A stretch of DNA of 60,035 nucleotides from positions 1 to 60,035 of the forward strand of contig CALXMW010000011.1 in the NCBI GenBank assembly GCA_944389585.1, in the 5' to 3' direction. The DNA is from an uncultured Kiritimatiellota bacterium. GTDB taxonomy: Bacteria; Verrucomicrobiota; Kiritimatiellia; RFP12; DVOR01. The translations under genes were made by a program, and so were the position numbers. This document shows, in pieces, positions 33,901-41,705 of this stretch; position 1 is the first letter of the stretch, and each line of letters starts with the position of its first letter. The notes under the pieces were generated by a model. The model made no database searches. It had not been told where the DNA came from and was given only the letters and a program-made list of their open reading frames with translations.

Positions 33901-36650
33901 TCAATTTCTGTCTGGTCGTCCAGAAAAATTTCAGCTGCTCTAAGGTCTTTAGATGCCATCTTCGGCTTTACATAATCTCCGCCTAAAGTCTCTTCCTTGA
34001 AATACCACTTGTAACTATTCCACCGTTCATGAATGCCATCGCCTCTGCCTCCTCGTTCCCATGAGGTTCCAAATGCTTGTGAAAGAAGTTCCCCGCTTTC
34101 ATTCATTTCTGTGGACATCGACACTTCGCCAGAAACTAACTCGCCGCGTTCATTGCGAAGGCCGTAAGCTCGTGCATCGACGGCGACGGTGACGGGGATG
34201 TTGTCGTGGCTGCTGTCCTCCATGTCCCACCACTGACGATCGTCTCTGTCGTTCGACTGGAACGCAAACAATTTACCGTCCTTGAACGCCGCATTGCGCC
34301 CCGTTTTCGCGTACTCTTTCCAGTATTTCTTCGCGCTCTCGCTCACGCCGCCGCTGACCGTGGGCGTGAGCAGGCACCAGGGCGACCAGTATTCGCCGTT
34401 GGCATTCCTGCCGAGATGGCTGTTCATGATTCGCCGCATCGCAGCCTGGCCGGCCTCGCTGTCCTCCACGTCGTACACCACCACCCCGTGCCCCAAGTCC
34501 CGCTTGTTCGTCAGCTCCGGCACCGTGTCCGGGTCGATGTACGGCAACACCTGCTTCTTCGGGTTGCGCCTGTCCGCCTCCGCCAGCAACTCATCCGGCG
34601 ACGCGAACGCAAACGGGTCAAGCTTGAACTTCGGCGCCACCTTCAGCGCCGAGGCAAACTTCTCCCCATCCTCCGGCAACTGCAGCCCGCCCCTCACGAA
34701 CCAATGCAACGCCGCCTTCTCCCGCTTCGTGTCCCCCAGCTTCTCCACCTCCCCCATGAACCGCTCCACCTCATCGGCAGGCAGGTCAGGCCGCTTCTTC
34801 CCGATCACCGCCCGGTACTCCCGCTTCCGCCGCTCCCCGATCGAGAACGCCGTGTTCGCCAGCCACTGGCCGATGTCCGGGTAATACGCCCCCGCACGCC
34901 GCTGCCGCCCCACCTCCGCCGGGCGCACCTCGCGAAACGACGCCTCCTCCATCCGCCTCCACGTCCGCTCCCCCACGCTCAGGCGGATGTCCGGATTCCC
35001 CGCGTCGAACGTCCCGACGTTCTCCGTCGCGCTCTTGATCTGCTCGGGAGAAAAAGCGATGAATTCTTCTCCGCCATTGTTCACGCCGTCATAGCCAAGC
35101 GCGACCAAGCGTTCCCGCGCTTTCACGCCGGCGCCGTTTTGCCCTTCAAACTCGTGCAGCGAATGATAGCCGGTATTTTCGTCGGCGGGATTTCTCAGGT
35201 TCAGAAAAAAGCGGCGGACATTGGAACCGTAGCCTCGCGCGTCGTCTTCCCACGGAGAAAAAAAATTCCCCTGAATGTCCATCGTCGCCCTTGTTTTCGC
35301 CCGGTCGAACACCGTGAAATCCGCATCCGTCCCGTGATAAACCACCAGCGGCTCCCCGTTCCCGTCGACCACCTTGCTCGCGTTCTCGGGGTCGTGCTCC
35401 CAGTCGCCGAACCAGGCCTTGAAGGAGGGCGTGCGGACGAGGAGCCACTGCTCCTCGGTGAGGTTGGAAGTCGCACCGTTGGGGGCGTTCATCCACTTGT
35501 CCGTCCCCTCATACTGCTTGCGCACCTTCTCCATCTCGGCCCGCGCGTTCGCGTTCAGCCCAAACCCGCCAACGGAAAAGGCAGTGTTGGCGGGCTTCGC
35601 CTCCTTCTGTTTGAGGTGCTGCTCCATCCCGTCAAGGAAAAGTGTTTCCCACGCATCCTTCAGATTTGCTACACTAGTGGTGTTGGCGGGTTGCTCTCGT
35701 GGTGTCACAACCTGGGTGGGAGCGCCCGCCTTCTTTGCCTTCACTGATTTCAAGATTTGAACATCGCGCACCTCCAGTTTCCCGCCAAGGTCGCGTTCCG
35801 TAAACAAAACGAAGTAGGGTTCGTCAAGTCGCATTGCCGCGATTCGATAGTGCACGTCTCCAAAATCGCCCGGCACTTCGATGGAAGCATTGAACAAATC
35901 CCCAATACGAGTCACGGCGTCAATTGTTGCCTCGTCTGCGCTGTTTGCACTATGCAACAATCTGCCCTTGGCTATCTGGTGAAGTACGCCGTCTATCGCC
36001 AAGAACGTTCGCTCCTCCTTGTCGCCATCCAATTTCCTCCTCACGACATTTGACTGTTTGGAAACATTCTCAAAAGCCAAAGTTGTGACCTCTTCTTTGA
36101 TGTCTTTGATTTGCGGCTTACGTTTCCCCGCTGGCATAGGCCTTTTATAAAACGGCTTGCCGTCTCCAATAACCTTCACCTTCCTGCCAAGGTCACCCCA
36201 CCCGCCCGGATTGTACTGCTCACGAAGTCCCACGCTCAACGCCGTGTTCCCCGCCAACCCATCGAGGTCAGACTCCCCCTCCGCGCCGGTCTCAGGCAAC
36301 GCCGTATCCTGCGCAATCGCATCCGCCGCCCGTTTGTTTCGGAACCGCTCACCCGCCCGCGCCAACGCATCCTGCGCGTCCATCACGGCCGTGGCCGGCT
36401 CCTCCTCCTGCGCCTGTGCTTCAGGCGTGGCCTCCTGCTCCTGCCCAACGGCCTGCGCCTGCGCTTCGGCCTGTTGCTTTGCCCGCCAATCCGGGTCATA
36501 GGCCAGGCCAGTCCGCGCCTCCCACGCCGCGATCTTCTGCCGGTTGGCCTCCTCGATCTCCCGCTTCTTCTGTTCGACCGCCTCCTGCGCCTGTGCCAAC
36601 GTCGTCACGCGCTCCATGTCCACGGCCTTTGGATCCATCAGGATACGCAT
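30708..36650 (-). CDS. Giant polyvalent element protein, 3'-truncated; last ~165 codons are read-through into host genes
   Basis: The open frame is 1980 codons, but element-like sequence stops near residue ~1815 (about 31200); the rest is antisense to slyX and the SLOG-like gene. Modules: Gln/Glu-rich start (1-130); a module with FYKRPMPAGKRKPQIKDIKE and LHSANSADEATIDAVTRIG (~140-350); an ADP-ribosyltransferase-like PolyVal domain with VVYHGTDADFTVFD (~435-550); an unknown module (~600-1025); a possible nuclease-like module (~1030-1200); a second ART-like domain with VEAFHGTGQFGFIVFDP (~1260-1600); a helical C-terminal module cut at LSPHYVPLKSG. Seven (N/D)xx(F/L)S(V/I/L)G motifs separate the modules. 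The family is injected or transferred early to modify or defend in the recipient. Confidence 0.8.
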   Translation of the reverse strand: MRILMDPKAVDMERVTTLAQAQEAVEQKKREIEEANRQKIAAWEARTGLAYDPDWRAKQQAEAQAQAVGQEQEATPEAQAQEEEPATAVMDAQDALARAGERFRNKRAADAIAQDTALPETGAEGESDLDGLAGNTALSVGLREQYNPGGWGDLGRKVKVIGDGKPFYKRPMPAGKRKPQIKDIKEEVTTLAFENVSKQSNVVRRKLDGDKEERTFLAIDGVLHQIAKGRLLHSANSADEATIDAVTRIGDLFNASIEVPGDFGDVHYRIAAMRLDEPYFVLFTERDLGGKLEVRDVQILKSVKAKKAGAPTQVVTPREQPANTTSVANLKDAWETLFLDGMEQHLKQKEAKPANTAFSVGGFGLNANARAEMEKVRKQYEGTDKWMNAPNGATSNLTEEQWLLVRTPSFKAWFGDWEHDPENASKVVDGNGEPLVVYHGTDADFTVFDRAKTRATMDIQGNFFSPWEDDARGYGSNVRRFFLNLRNPADENTGYHSLHEFEGQNGAGVKARERLVALGYDGVNNGGEEFIAFSPEQIKSATENVGTFDAGNPDIRLSVGERTWRRMEEASFREVRPAEVGRQRRAGAYYPDIGQWLANTAFSIGERRKREYRAVIGKKRPDLPADEVERFMGEVEKLGDTKREKAALHWFVRGGLQLPEDGEKFASALKVAPKFKLDPFAFASPDELLAEADRRNPKKQVLPYIDPDTVPELTNKRDLGHGVVVYDVEDSEAGQAAMRRIMNSHLGRNANGEYWSPWCLLTPTVSGGVSESAKKYWKEYAKTGRNAAFKDGKLFAFQSNDRDDRQWWDMEDSSHDNIPVTVAVDARAYGLRNERGELVSGEVSMSTEMNESGELLSQAFGTSWERGGRGDGIHERWNSYKWYFKEETLGGDYVKPKMASKDLRAAEIFLDDQTEIEVGFLNGEMNYAEYTQTLEKNGSYRKKVGVYILDNGDGTFQYQLTNDYSGYNETQDANGNIIEQVGKRPQIAKKLKLFRLTIPEIRERLYGHVNANRAKHGLPPLDMPPAPGNTALSLGDGFKRRLDGVNEALFGKLEPLTRGEDAHLYREGFGDVRYPFSDSDKRGRKDATGFVHIVSQRLRRDVDDLDDAVAIAVLVADAVENGEKKSGRSSNTTYFDKDGVRAVVGTHEDGEKVVTGFQIWESEEEKANANFRSATRASVPHGSSEEMVASLARIIANRLGNGSANTALSVGEDGTVVAYHERGDRVSAEEDAAYLDAVRRGDMESARRMVEERARLAGYDVEAFHGTGQFGFIVFDPLFSDDKSSLFFGADPISAATYQYYAYNEIAATGSQDTSVRPISTSARPIELGDPSAFSSDADFVKAAIDAAVKAGGSAEHIHYDSGMPISKDESALLPNNGMDTRINTRYVGPRDYVVFRVPQRNGESKAFIVPTPETFSRVSTWVQANTESVLLDILKEKANDANAAFDLRMYQKYPEMYKNPPLSFDESLMTASRLISTEWKSAREQSRHGIYHTALRFNNLLTVDAKGHGWKHIDLKLPGSNRKHWKTREIAKYAKEHGYDGVRIENVYDLGANRIVGADSQPRTVIIAFDSEQVKSLDPVTYDDNGNVIPLSERFNPAIQDIRFSVGERTGGRAPSVEPGGDVREAGESTLTWLRRKFVHSQTPVFDAVRRVMGVGREPPDALNVEAAAKNVHGKIRARQEMLQRAYLEPLKAILAQPGMDRKRFDDYALALHALERNRMIQERSVVVDPTTGEVVDLGVEAGSGVTNAWAERVIREIQRDPFAEQYKEAANILAEMNRFVLRGAVADGLLTEAQAKTWMRLSPHYVPLKSGGAAAGASIVGWRGFVGERAQVEVGLVFGLVGLQPPQQALVQAVQAEDLLVQRVQQAVLLGDDGFQIDDAALEGFVRFHGVPFAQRKMAPGSSSVEGAWQGLGSGAGSGSATRNGAQGSPAGSPQRASTQRLTCTQAERVRRPSPSAKAERMSVRPSRMRRSAPGPGR
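30978..31193 (+). CDS. slyX: SlyX-like small coiled-coil protein
   Basis: A 71-residue protein, almost entirely one coiled coil (LERRIINLESIIAEQDRLLD, then LNEEILRLNRLHERLLGRL), ending in the SlyX-typical Pro-rich PPPPHY. An AAAGG ribosome site is eight bases before the ATG. The family's function is unknown. It is the last host gene before the foreign segment, which begins right after its stop. Confidence 0.8.
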   Translation: METNEALERRIINLESIIAEQDRLLDALNEEILRLNRLHERLLGRLEAHEAKHEADLNLRPLSDEPPPPHY

Positions 36651-36779
36651 GCTCCCGCCCTCGTCCTACAGCACCAGTGCGCCATACTCCCCGTTCTCTC
36701 CCACAAGCGCCTGAATGGCCCTTTTGTCGGGAGGGCGTCGATGTGGAGCGGGGATGTTTTTGTGGGGTGCCTGACGGGG
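31194..36779 (-). mobile_element. Fragment of a phage or conjugative element between slyX and the polyferredoxin gene
   Basis: This segment lies exactly between the stop codons of two convergent host genes. It carries one giant polyvalent gene on the minus strand and, upstream of it, the last ~25-35 codons of another (stop at 36666). Large parts (about 31860-32850, 33640-34200 and 35640-36110) are clearly richer in A+T than the surroundings. No integrase, terminal repeat or target duplication is visible. Both element genes are incomplete, so it is a remnant, a deletion product, or an assembly join. Confidence 0.75.
36666..36740 (-). pseudogene. 3' remnant of the element gene upstream of the polyvalent gene
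   Basis: In the frame ending at the stop 36666-36668 the minus strand reads DKRAIQALVGENGEYGALVL, a plausible gene tail. It stops 15 bases before the polyvalent start and so would have been coupled to it. No start or further homologous sequence is visible before the frame meets a stop near 36780. Too short to identify. The right edge of the element probably lies at about 36735-36779. Confidence 0.4.
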
Positions 36780-38246
36780 TCAGATGAGCCAGTCGTCGGT
36801 GGCGGCGGCGGGGGTGGGGTCGGCGGGCTTGAAGATTTCGGCGGGGTCGGCGGCGAGGACTTGGACGCCTTCGGGGTTGGGGAAGACGCGGATGGCTTTG
36901 ACGGGGCGGATGGGGCAGGGGTATTCGCAGCTGCCGCACCCGATGCAGAGGTCGTGGTTCAGCGTCGGCACCAGGAGGCCTTCGGCGTCGGGCTTCATGC
37001 GGAGGGCGCCGGTGGGGCAGTGTTCGGCGCAGGCGCCGCAGGCGTTCGCCGTGGAGAAGGCGACGCAGAGCGAGGGTTCGAGCACGGCGAAGCCCAGGCG
37101 CGTGCGTTGCTTGGTGGCTAGGTCGAGGGGCTTGATCGCGCCGGTGGGGCAGACTTCGGAGCAGCGTTTGCAGAAGTGTTCGCACATGCCTTCGTCGAAG
37201 ACCAGGTGGACGGCGCCGTGTTTGCCGCCGGGGCGGAGGACGTTGCCCATGCAATTGGTCACGCAGAGGCGGCAGTCGGTGCATTTGGAGAGGAAGCGTT
37301 GGCGGGAGCCGGCGCCGGGCGGGTAGATGGCTTCTGGGAGGAGGCCGAAGCGGGGGCCGTAGGCGGCGGGGAGGGGTTTGGCCAGGCGCGCCGCCGCGCC
37401 GAGGGCCGCGCCGCCGGCGAGGAGGGCGCCCGCGGTCAGCGCCTCGCGGCGGCCGGGCACGCGGAAGCCGGGGTTGCGGCCGTAGGCGATGGCGCCCACG
37501 GGGCAGGCGGCGGCGCAGGCGAGGCAGCGGATGCAGCGGCCGTTGTCGAAGGTGGCCGTCTTGGGGTCGAGGCAGCCGGTGGGGCAGACGGAGACGCATT
37601 TGCCGCATTTGACGCAGGTTTCCTTGAAGCGGAAGCCGAGCGGGGCCCGGGCCGCGCCGCACGCGAGGAGCGCGCCGACGGGGCAGAGGCTGTTGCAGAA
37701 GAGACGCCGCCGCCAGAGGACCAGCGCGGCGATTATGGCCAGAGGGAGCCAGGCGCCCGCGGCGATCGCGCCGAAGAGGGTGAAGGGGTCGAGGAAGCGG
37801 AGCGCGGCGGCCCATCCGCCGATGAGCGCGAGGGCCCACACCGCCACGCCGAGCCCTTTGCGCAGGGGCAGGAGGCGCGGCTGGGGGCGGTTTTTGCGCC
37901 AGAAGAAGAGGACGCCGAGCAGGTCTTGGAGGATGCCGAGCGGGCAGAGGATGGAGCAGTAGGCGCGGCCGAGCAGGGCGGTGAGCAGGAGGATGGCGGC
38001 GGCCGCAATCGCGCCGACCAGCGAGAGGCGCGCGGCGACGGCGAGGATGGCGGGGCCGAGGTTGATTTTGGCCACGGCGGCGAGGCGGAGGGCCTCTTCT
38101 TCGGTCGGCGCGTCGAGCCAGTGTTGGGCCAGCAGGGTGGCCAGGTCGACGGCGTGTCCGAAGGCGAGGGTGGTGGCGGCGAGGGCGAGCGCCGCGGCCA
38201 CGAGGCGCAGGGCGCGGAGGGTTTTCCAGAAGCGGGGGCGGGGCAC
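36780..38246 (-). CDS. Membrane-bound polyferredoxin (NapH/NapG-like)
   Basis: A 488-residue protein starting GTG-CCC (VPRPRFWKTLRALRL) five bases after the DUF362 start-frame stop. The N-terminal ~200 residues hold several membrane segments with NapH-type CSILCPLGILQDLLG and CNSLCPVGALL. Then come ferredoxin clusters: CVKCGKCVSVCPTGC, CIRCLACAAACPVG, a Tat-like RREALTAGALLAGG segment, CTDCRLCVTNC, CKRCSEVCPTG, CGACAEHCPTG and CIGCGSCEYPCP. It likely passes electrons across the membrane; the acceptor is unknown. With the DUF362 gene it forms a redox pair. Confidence 0.85.
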   Translation of the reverse strand: MPRPRFWKTLRALRLVAAALALAATTLAFGHAVDLATLLAQHWLDAPTEEEALRLAAVAKINLGPAILAVAARLSLVGAIAAAAILLLTALLGRAYCSILCPLGILQDLLGVLFFWRKNRPQPRLLPLRKGLGVAVWALALIGGWAAALRFLDPFTLFGAIAAGAWLPLAIIAALVLWRRRLFCNSLCPVGALLACGAARAPLGFRFKETCVKCGKCVSVCPTGCLDPKTATFDNGRCIRCLACAAACPVGAIAYGRNPGFRVPGRREALTAGALLAGGAALGAAARLAKPLPAAYGPRFGLLPEAIYPPGAGSRQRFLSKCTDCRLCVTNCMGNVLRPGGKHGAVHLVFDEGMCEHFCKRCSEVCPTGAIKPLDLATKQRTRLGFAVLEPSLCVAFSTANACGACAEHCPTGALRMKPDAEGLLVPTLNHDLCIGCGSCEYPCPIRPVKAIRVFPNPEGVQVLAADPAEIFKPADPTPAAATDDWLI

Positions 38247-38248
38247 CG

Positions 38249-39133
38249 TCAGGCCTCCAGGCGCACGACCTCCATGCGCGCCTCGTCGTCGGTGCCGAGG
38301 CCGTGTTTGGCGGCGAGGGCGATGTAGCGCACGGCGGCGGGGTCGAAGCGCAGGAGTTTGGCGGCGAGCGTGTCGATGGCCACGATGTCGGCGGAGAGGA
38401 GTTGGTAGCGGAGGGTGCGCACGTCGTTGAGGCTGACGCCGCGCGGGCCGTTGGTCTGCATGACGCGGTAGGCGTCGACGACGTTGAGGTCGGGCTTGCG
38501 GTAGAGCGCGGCGTCGGCGATGCATTGGTCCAGGTTGTGCGCGTGCATGAATTGGCGATCCCAGACCAGGCCCATGAAGTTTTTGAGGGCGGCGGTGACC
38601 TTCGCGCCGCCGTGGGTTTTGAGGATGGGCACGTTGATGAAGACGTCCGCGTCGAGGATGGCGCGGTGGATGAGGGCGCTTTTCATGCTGCCGGCGTGGG
38701 GGCGGGAGACCTCGCGGTAGGCGTCGCGCTCGTGGGCGTTCACCATCGTGCCGCCTGCCTGGCGCACGGCCTCGTCGATGCCGGAGGAGCGGTAGCAGCG
38801 GTTCCAGACGTTGCAGGTGTGGTCGAAGACCTCTACTTGCGCGGCGCCGGCGGCGAGGCATTGGCGGACGATCTCGGCGACGAGGGCGGGGTTGGTGTTC
38901 GCGCCGAACTCGGGCGTGCGGTCCCAGCCGATGTTGGGCTTGACGACGACTTTTTGGCCGGGTTTGACGAAGGCGGCGATGCCGCCGAGCGCGGCGATGC
39001 CTTTGCGGAAGAGGGCCTCGGGCTCGCCGTTCCGGACGGCGACGACCTTGCTTTTGGGGGCGTCGCCTTCGGCGGCGGCGAGGGGCAGGGCGGCGAGCGC
39101 GGCCCCGGCGGCGAGGAACTCTCTGCGTTTCAT
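38249..39133 (-). CDS. Tat-exported DUF362 protein
   Basis: A 294-residue protein with a twin-arginine signal (MKRREFLAAGAALAALPLAAA). The DUF362 core follows: VKPGQKVVVKPNIGWDR, GANTNPALVAEIVRQC, INVPILKTHGGAKVTAALKNFMG, and DIVAIDTLAAKLL. DUF362 proteins are often linked to ferredoxin domains, and here the next gene supplies them; the biochemical role is not known to me. The upstream GH84 gene ends 32 bases before its start, so the three may be one transcript. Confidence 0.85.
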   Translation of the reverse strand: MKRREFLAAGAALAALPLAAAEGDAPKSKVVAVRNGEPEALFRKGIAALGGIAAFVKPGQKVVVKPNIGWDRTPEFGANTNPALVAEIVRQCLAAGAAQVEVFDHTCNVWNRCYRSSGIDEAVRQAGGTMVNAHERDAYREVSRPHAGSMKSALIHRAILDADVFINVPILKTHGGAKVTAALKNFMGLVWDRQFMHAHNLDQCIADAALYRKPDLNVVDAYRVMQTNGPRGVSLNDVRTLRYQLLSADIVAIDTLAAKLLRFDPAAVRYIALAAKHGLGTDDEARMEVVRLEA

Positions 39134-39165
39134 CGGTTTCCCTTTCGCGGGGCCGCGCGGCGGTC

Positions 39166-41580
39166 TTAGTGGACGATTTCGTGGACGACGGCGGGCGCGT
39201 CTCCGGCGGTGAGGGTGAGGCCTTCGGCGTCAAAGGCGGCGGTGACGGGGCCGGCGGCGAGGATCTTGGTGTTGGCCTCGGTGGCGCCGGCGAAGGGGAC
39301 GCGGACGCTTTGGCCGGCGGCGAGGGTGTAGCCGGAGGCGAGGTCGCCGTCGGTCATGGAGGCGAAGACGTTGGCGGTGGCGTCCTTGGGCACGTCGACC
39401 TTGAACTGGCGGAGGGTGACGGTGACGGGCTCCTTGGAGAGGTTGATGTAGCGCGCGGCGTTGATGCCGTCTTTGGCGTTGATGTGGCGGATTTCCATCT
39501 CGCCGACTTTGCCGTTGCCGCCGACGACGGTGGCGCGCTCGGACCAGGTTTTGCCGCCGTCGGTGGAGACTTGGACGCGGCCTTGCTTGGGGGCATCGGC
39601 GCTTTCGAGGATGAAGTGGACCCAGGTGGCGGAGACGCCTTCGGGCAGGCGGATGCCAATCCAGTCGTTGGGCTGGAGGGTCTTGGGCTCCATCACGCGG
39701 GGCAGCTGCACGAAGGTGCCTTTGCGGCTGACGGTGAAGTGCTTGAGGCTTTCGACGTTGGTGATGAAGTCGTAGAGTTTGGCCTGGGCCTTGGGGGCGG
39801 GCTTGCCGGTGGTCTCGCGCCAGAGGCGGTCGTAGAGGGCCTCGCCCATGCGGTTGGCGCAGGGGGTGAGGACGCGGCTGGCGACCTCGATGCCGGCGCC
39901 TTGCTGGTAGGGCTTCTGGCCGTTGCGCTTGGAGAGGAGGGCCTGTTCGGCGCGGTAGGCCAGGAGGCGGTTGAGGGCGGCGTCGGGCGTGCCTTTGCCG
40001 GCGAGGGCGGCGGTGAGGGTGGCGCCGGTGTCGCCGAAGGAGCGGAAGAGGGTGATCCAGTCGGAGACCTCGCCCATGAAGAGGTTGTTGGCGCATTTGT
40101 CCAGCAGGTCGGCGCCGGATTGCTCGATTTTGGCGAACTCGGCGGCGAGGGCGTCGAGGTCGGCCGCGGCGGGGGCTTGGCCGGCGGCGAGGGCCTTGGT
40201 GACGCGCTCGGCGGTGGGGGCGATGGCGACGGATTCCTCGCGGCGGTAGCCGTGGCCGTTGGGGCCTTGGTCGGAGTTGTGCTCGGCGAAGACCTGCATG
40301 GCGCCGGCGACGTAGGGGAATGTGCGGCGGATGCCGTCGCGCCAGGCTTGGTCGGAGTCGAAGTCGTCCGGGTTCCAGGCGTAGGCGGCGACGCCGAAGA
40401 GGGGGATTTTGGAGGCTTCGGGCTTGTCCATGGGGTTGGAGACGAAGCCGGCGTAGCGGGGGCCGTTGGTGGGGTCGTTGCCGTAGCAGCGGCCGAGGAG
40501 GAGGTGGGCCTTGCAGTAGTCGCTTACGGGCCAGTTCCACCAGATGTAGGGTTTTCTGCCGACCTTGCCGATGAACCATTCGGTGGTGCCTTTGGTGATG
40601 TTGGTGCAGACGGAGTCGCCCGTCCACATCACCTGGATGTCGGGGTCGAGGCCTTTGCCGAGGATGTCGAGGTAGGGGCCGCCGGCCCAGGCTTTGTTGT
40701 ATTGGGTGGGGCAGAGGAGGAGGGGGGTGACGTCGCCTTTGGCGCGGACGAAGTTGCGGTTGACGTAGTTGAGGAGCTCGACCTGCTTTTCGGCGCGGGC
40801 GCCTTCGCCGCCGATGTCGTCGAAGAAGACGGCGAAGGAGCGGACGCCGAGCTTGTACATCATCTCGAACTTCGCGACGCAGGCGCGCATGTCGCTGTCG
40901 TCTTTCCAGTGGATGTCGCGCCCGGGATGGACGGCCCAGACGAAGTTGACCTTGTTGGCGTGGGCGGCCTTCACCAGATCGGCGATGCGGCGGGCCTCGG
41001 CCTCGGGGTAGGGGTCGCGCCAGCGGTTGGAGAAGCCGTGGAAGGGGTCGTCCTTGGGGCCGTAGATATAGGTGTTCATCTTCGTCTGCCCATAGAAGCG
41101 GAACTGGCTCTTGCGCGCCTCAAAGCTCCAGGGGAGGCCGTAGAAGCCTTCGACCGTGCCGCGGAAGGCCACGTCCGGCCAGTCTTTGATCGCCACGCCC
41201 TGGTAGGTCTTCGAGGCCAGGAGCTGGCGCAGGGTCTGTACGCCGTAGAAGAAGCCCGCGCCGTCGGCGGCGGAGAGCGTCGCGCCGTCCTTGCCGAGCG
41301 TCAGGGCGTAGCCTTCCTTGGGGAGCGAGGCGTCCGCCTTCCAGGCGAGGGTGAAGGGCGCGCCGGCCTTGACGGGGGCGATTTCGCCGAGCGCCGCCAG
41401 GGCGTCGGCGTCGAAGCCTTCGGTGGGGGAGAGGGCGATTGCCGCGGGGCGGTCGAAGGCGCCGCCGGCGAGCGTCACCTCTTGGGGCGTGGGCCACACG
41501 CGCATGGAGGCCGGGAGCGTGTCGGCGCCGACCTGCCAGGCACACATCGCCGCCGCGACGGCACAAAGCATCTGTTTCAT
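39166..41580 (-). CDS. Secreted GH84 beta-N-acetylglucosaminidase (hyaluronidase/O-GlcNAcase type)
   Basis: An 804-residue exported protein: signal peptide (MKQMLCAVAAAMCAWQVGA), a GH20-type N-terminal beta domain (~25-135), the GH84 barrel (~145-440), a helical region, and a C-terminal beta-sandwich near NDWIGIRLPEGVSATWVHF. The barrel opens FRGTVEGFYGLPWSFE and has the catalytic Asp pair in VFFDDIGGEG (about 254-255). Such enzymes remove terminal beta-GlcNAc from mucin-type or other glycans, using the substrate acetamido group. Start at 41580 fixed by the signal peptide; an AAAGG site precedes it. Confidence 0.92.
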   Translation of the reverse strand: MKQMLCAVAAAMCAWQVGADTLPASMRVWPTPQEVTLAGGAFDRPAAIALSPTEGFDADALAALGEIAPVKAGAPFTLAWKADASLPKEGYALTLGKDGATLSAADGAGFFYGVQTLRQLLASKTYQGVAIKDWPDVAFRGTVEGFYGLPWSFEARKSQFRFYGQTKMNTYIYGPKDDPFHGFSNRWRDPYPEAEARRIADLVKAAHANKVNFVWAVHPGRDIHWKDDSDMRACVAKFEMMYKLGVRSFAVFFDDIGGEGARAEKQVELLNYVNRNFVRAKGDVTPLLLCPTQYNKAWAGGPYLDILGKGLDPDIQVMWTGDSVCTNITKGTTEWFIGKVGRKPYIWWNWPVSDYCKAHLLLGRCYGNDPTNGPRYAGFVSNPMDKPEASKIPLFGVAAYAWNPDDFDSDQAWRDGIRRTFPYVAGAMQVFAEHNSDQGPNGHGYRREESVAIAPTAERVTKALAAGQAPAAADLDALAAEFAKIEQSGADLLDKCANNLFMGEVSDWITLFRSFGDTGATLTAALAGKGTPDAALNRLLAYRAEQALLSKRNGQKPYQQGAGIEVASRVLTPCANRMGEALYDRLWRETTGKPAPKAQAKLYDFITNVESLKHFTVSRKGTFVQLPRVMEPKTLQPNDWIGIRLPEGVSATWVHFILESADAPKQGRVQVSTDGGKTWSERATVVGGNGKVGEMEIRHINAKDGINAARYINLSKEPVTVTLRQFKVDVPKDATANVFASMTDGDLASGYTLAAGQSVRVPFAGATEANTKILAAGPVTAAFDAEGLTLTAGDAPAVVHEIVH

Positions 41581-41619
41581 GGAATGGCCTTTCTCTTTCG
41601 TTGACTTTCCATTCTCGTA

Positions 41620-41635
41620 TCCATGCATTATATCA
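41620..41635 (-). promoter_or_regulatory. Extended -10 promoter of the GH84 gene
   Basis: On the minus strand TGA immediately precedes a perfect TATAAT (41627-41632). Transcription would start near 41620, giving a leader of about 40 bases. No good -35 is visible, consistent with an extended -10 promoter. Confidence 0.55.
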
Positions 41636-41656
41636 AATCGCCGTGCAACGGGCACG

Positions 41657-41685
41657 AAAAAGCCCCGGGTAGGCCGGGGCTTTTT
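41657..41685 (-). terminator. Intrinsic terminator after the GH31 gene (symmetrical)
   Basis: AAAAAGCCCCGG (41657-41668) and CCGGGGCTTTTT (41674-41685) form a GC-rich stem with a five-base loop, flanked by A and T runs. It lies about 20 bases after the GH31 stop and before the GH84 promoter, so it separates the two glycosidase transcripts. The A/T runs would let it act on either strand. Confidence 0.93.
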
Positions 41686-41705
41686 CGCGGGGTGGCGGGC
41701 GGGGC

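Noticed and set aside
31194..36779. Complete prophage or ICE.
   Set aside because: No integrase, terminase, portal, relaxase, att site or terminal repeat; both visible element genes are incomplete.
31194..36779. Direct repeats (target duplication) at the two element borders.
   Set aside because: I compared the sequences around 31190-31230 and 36735-36780 and found only chance GC-rich matches.
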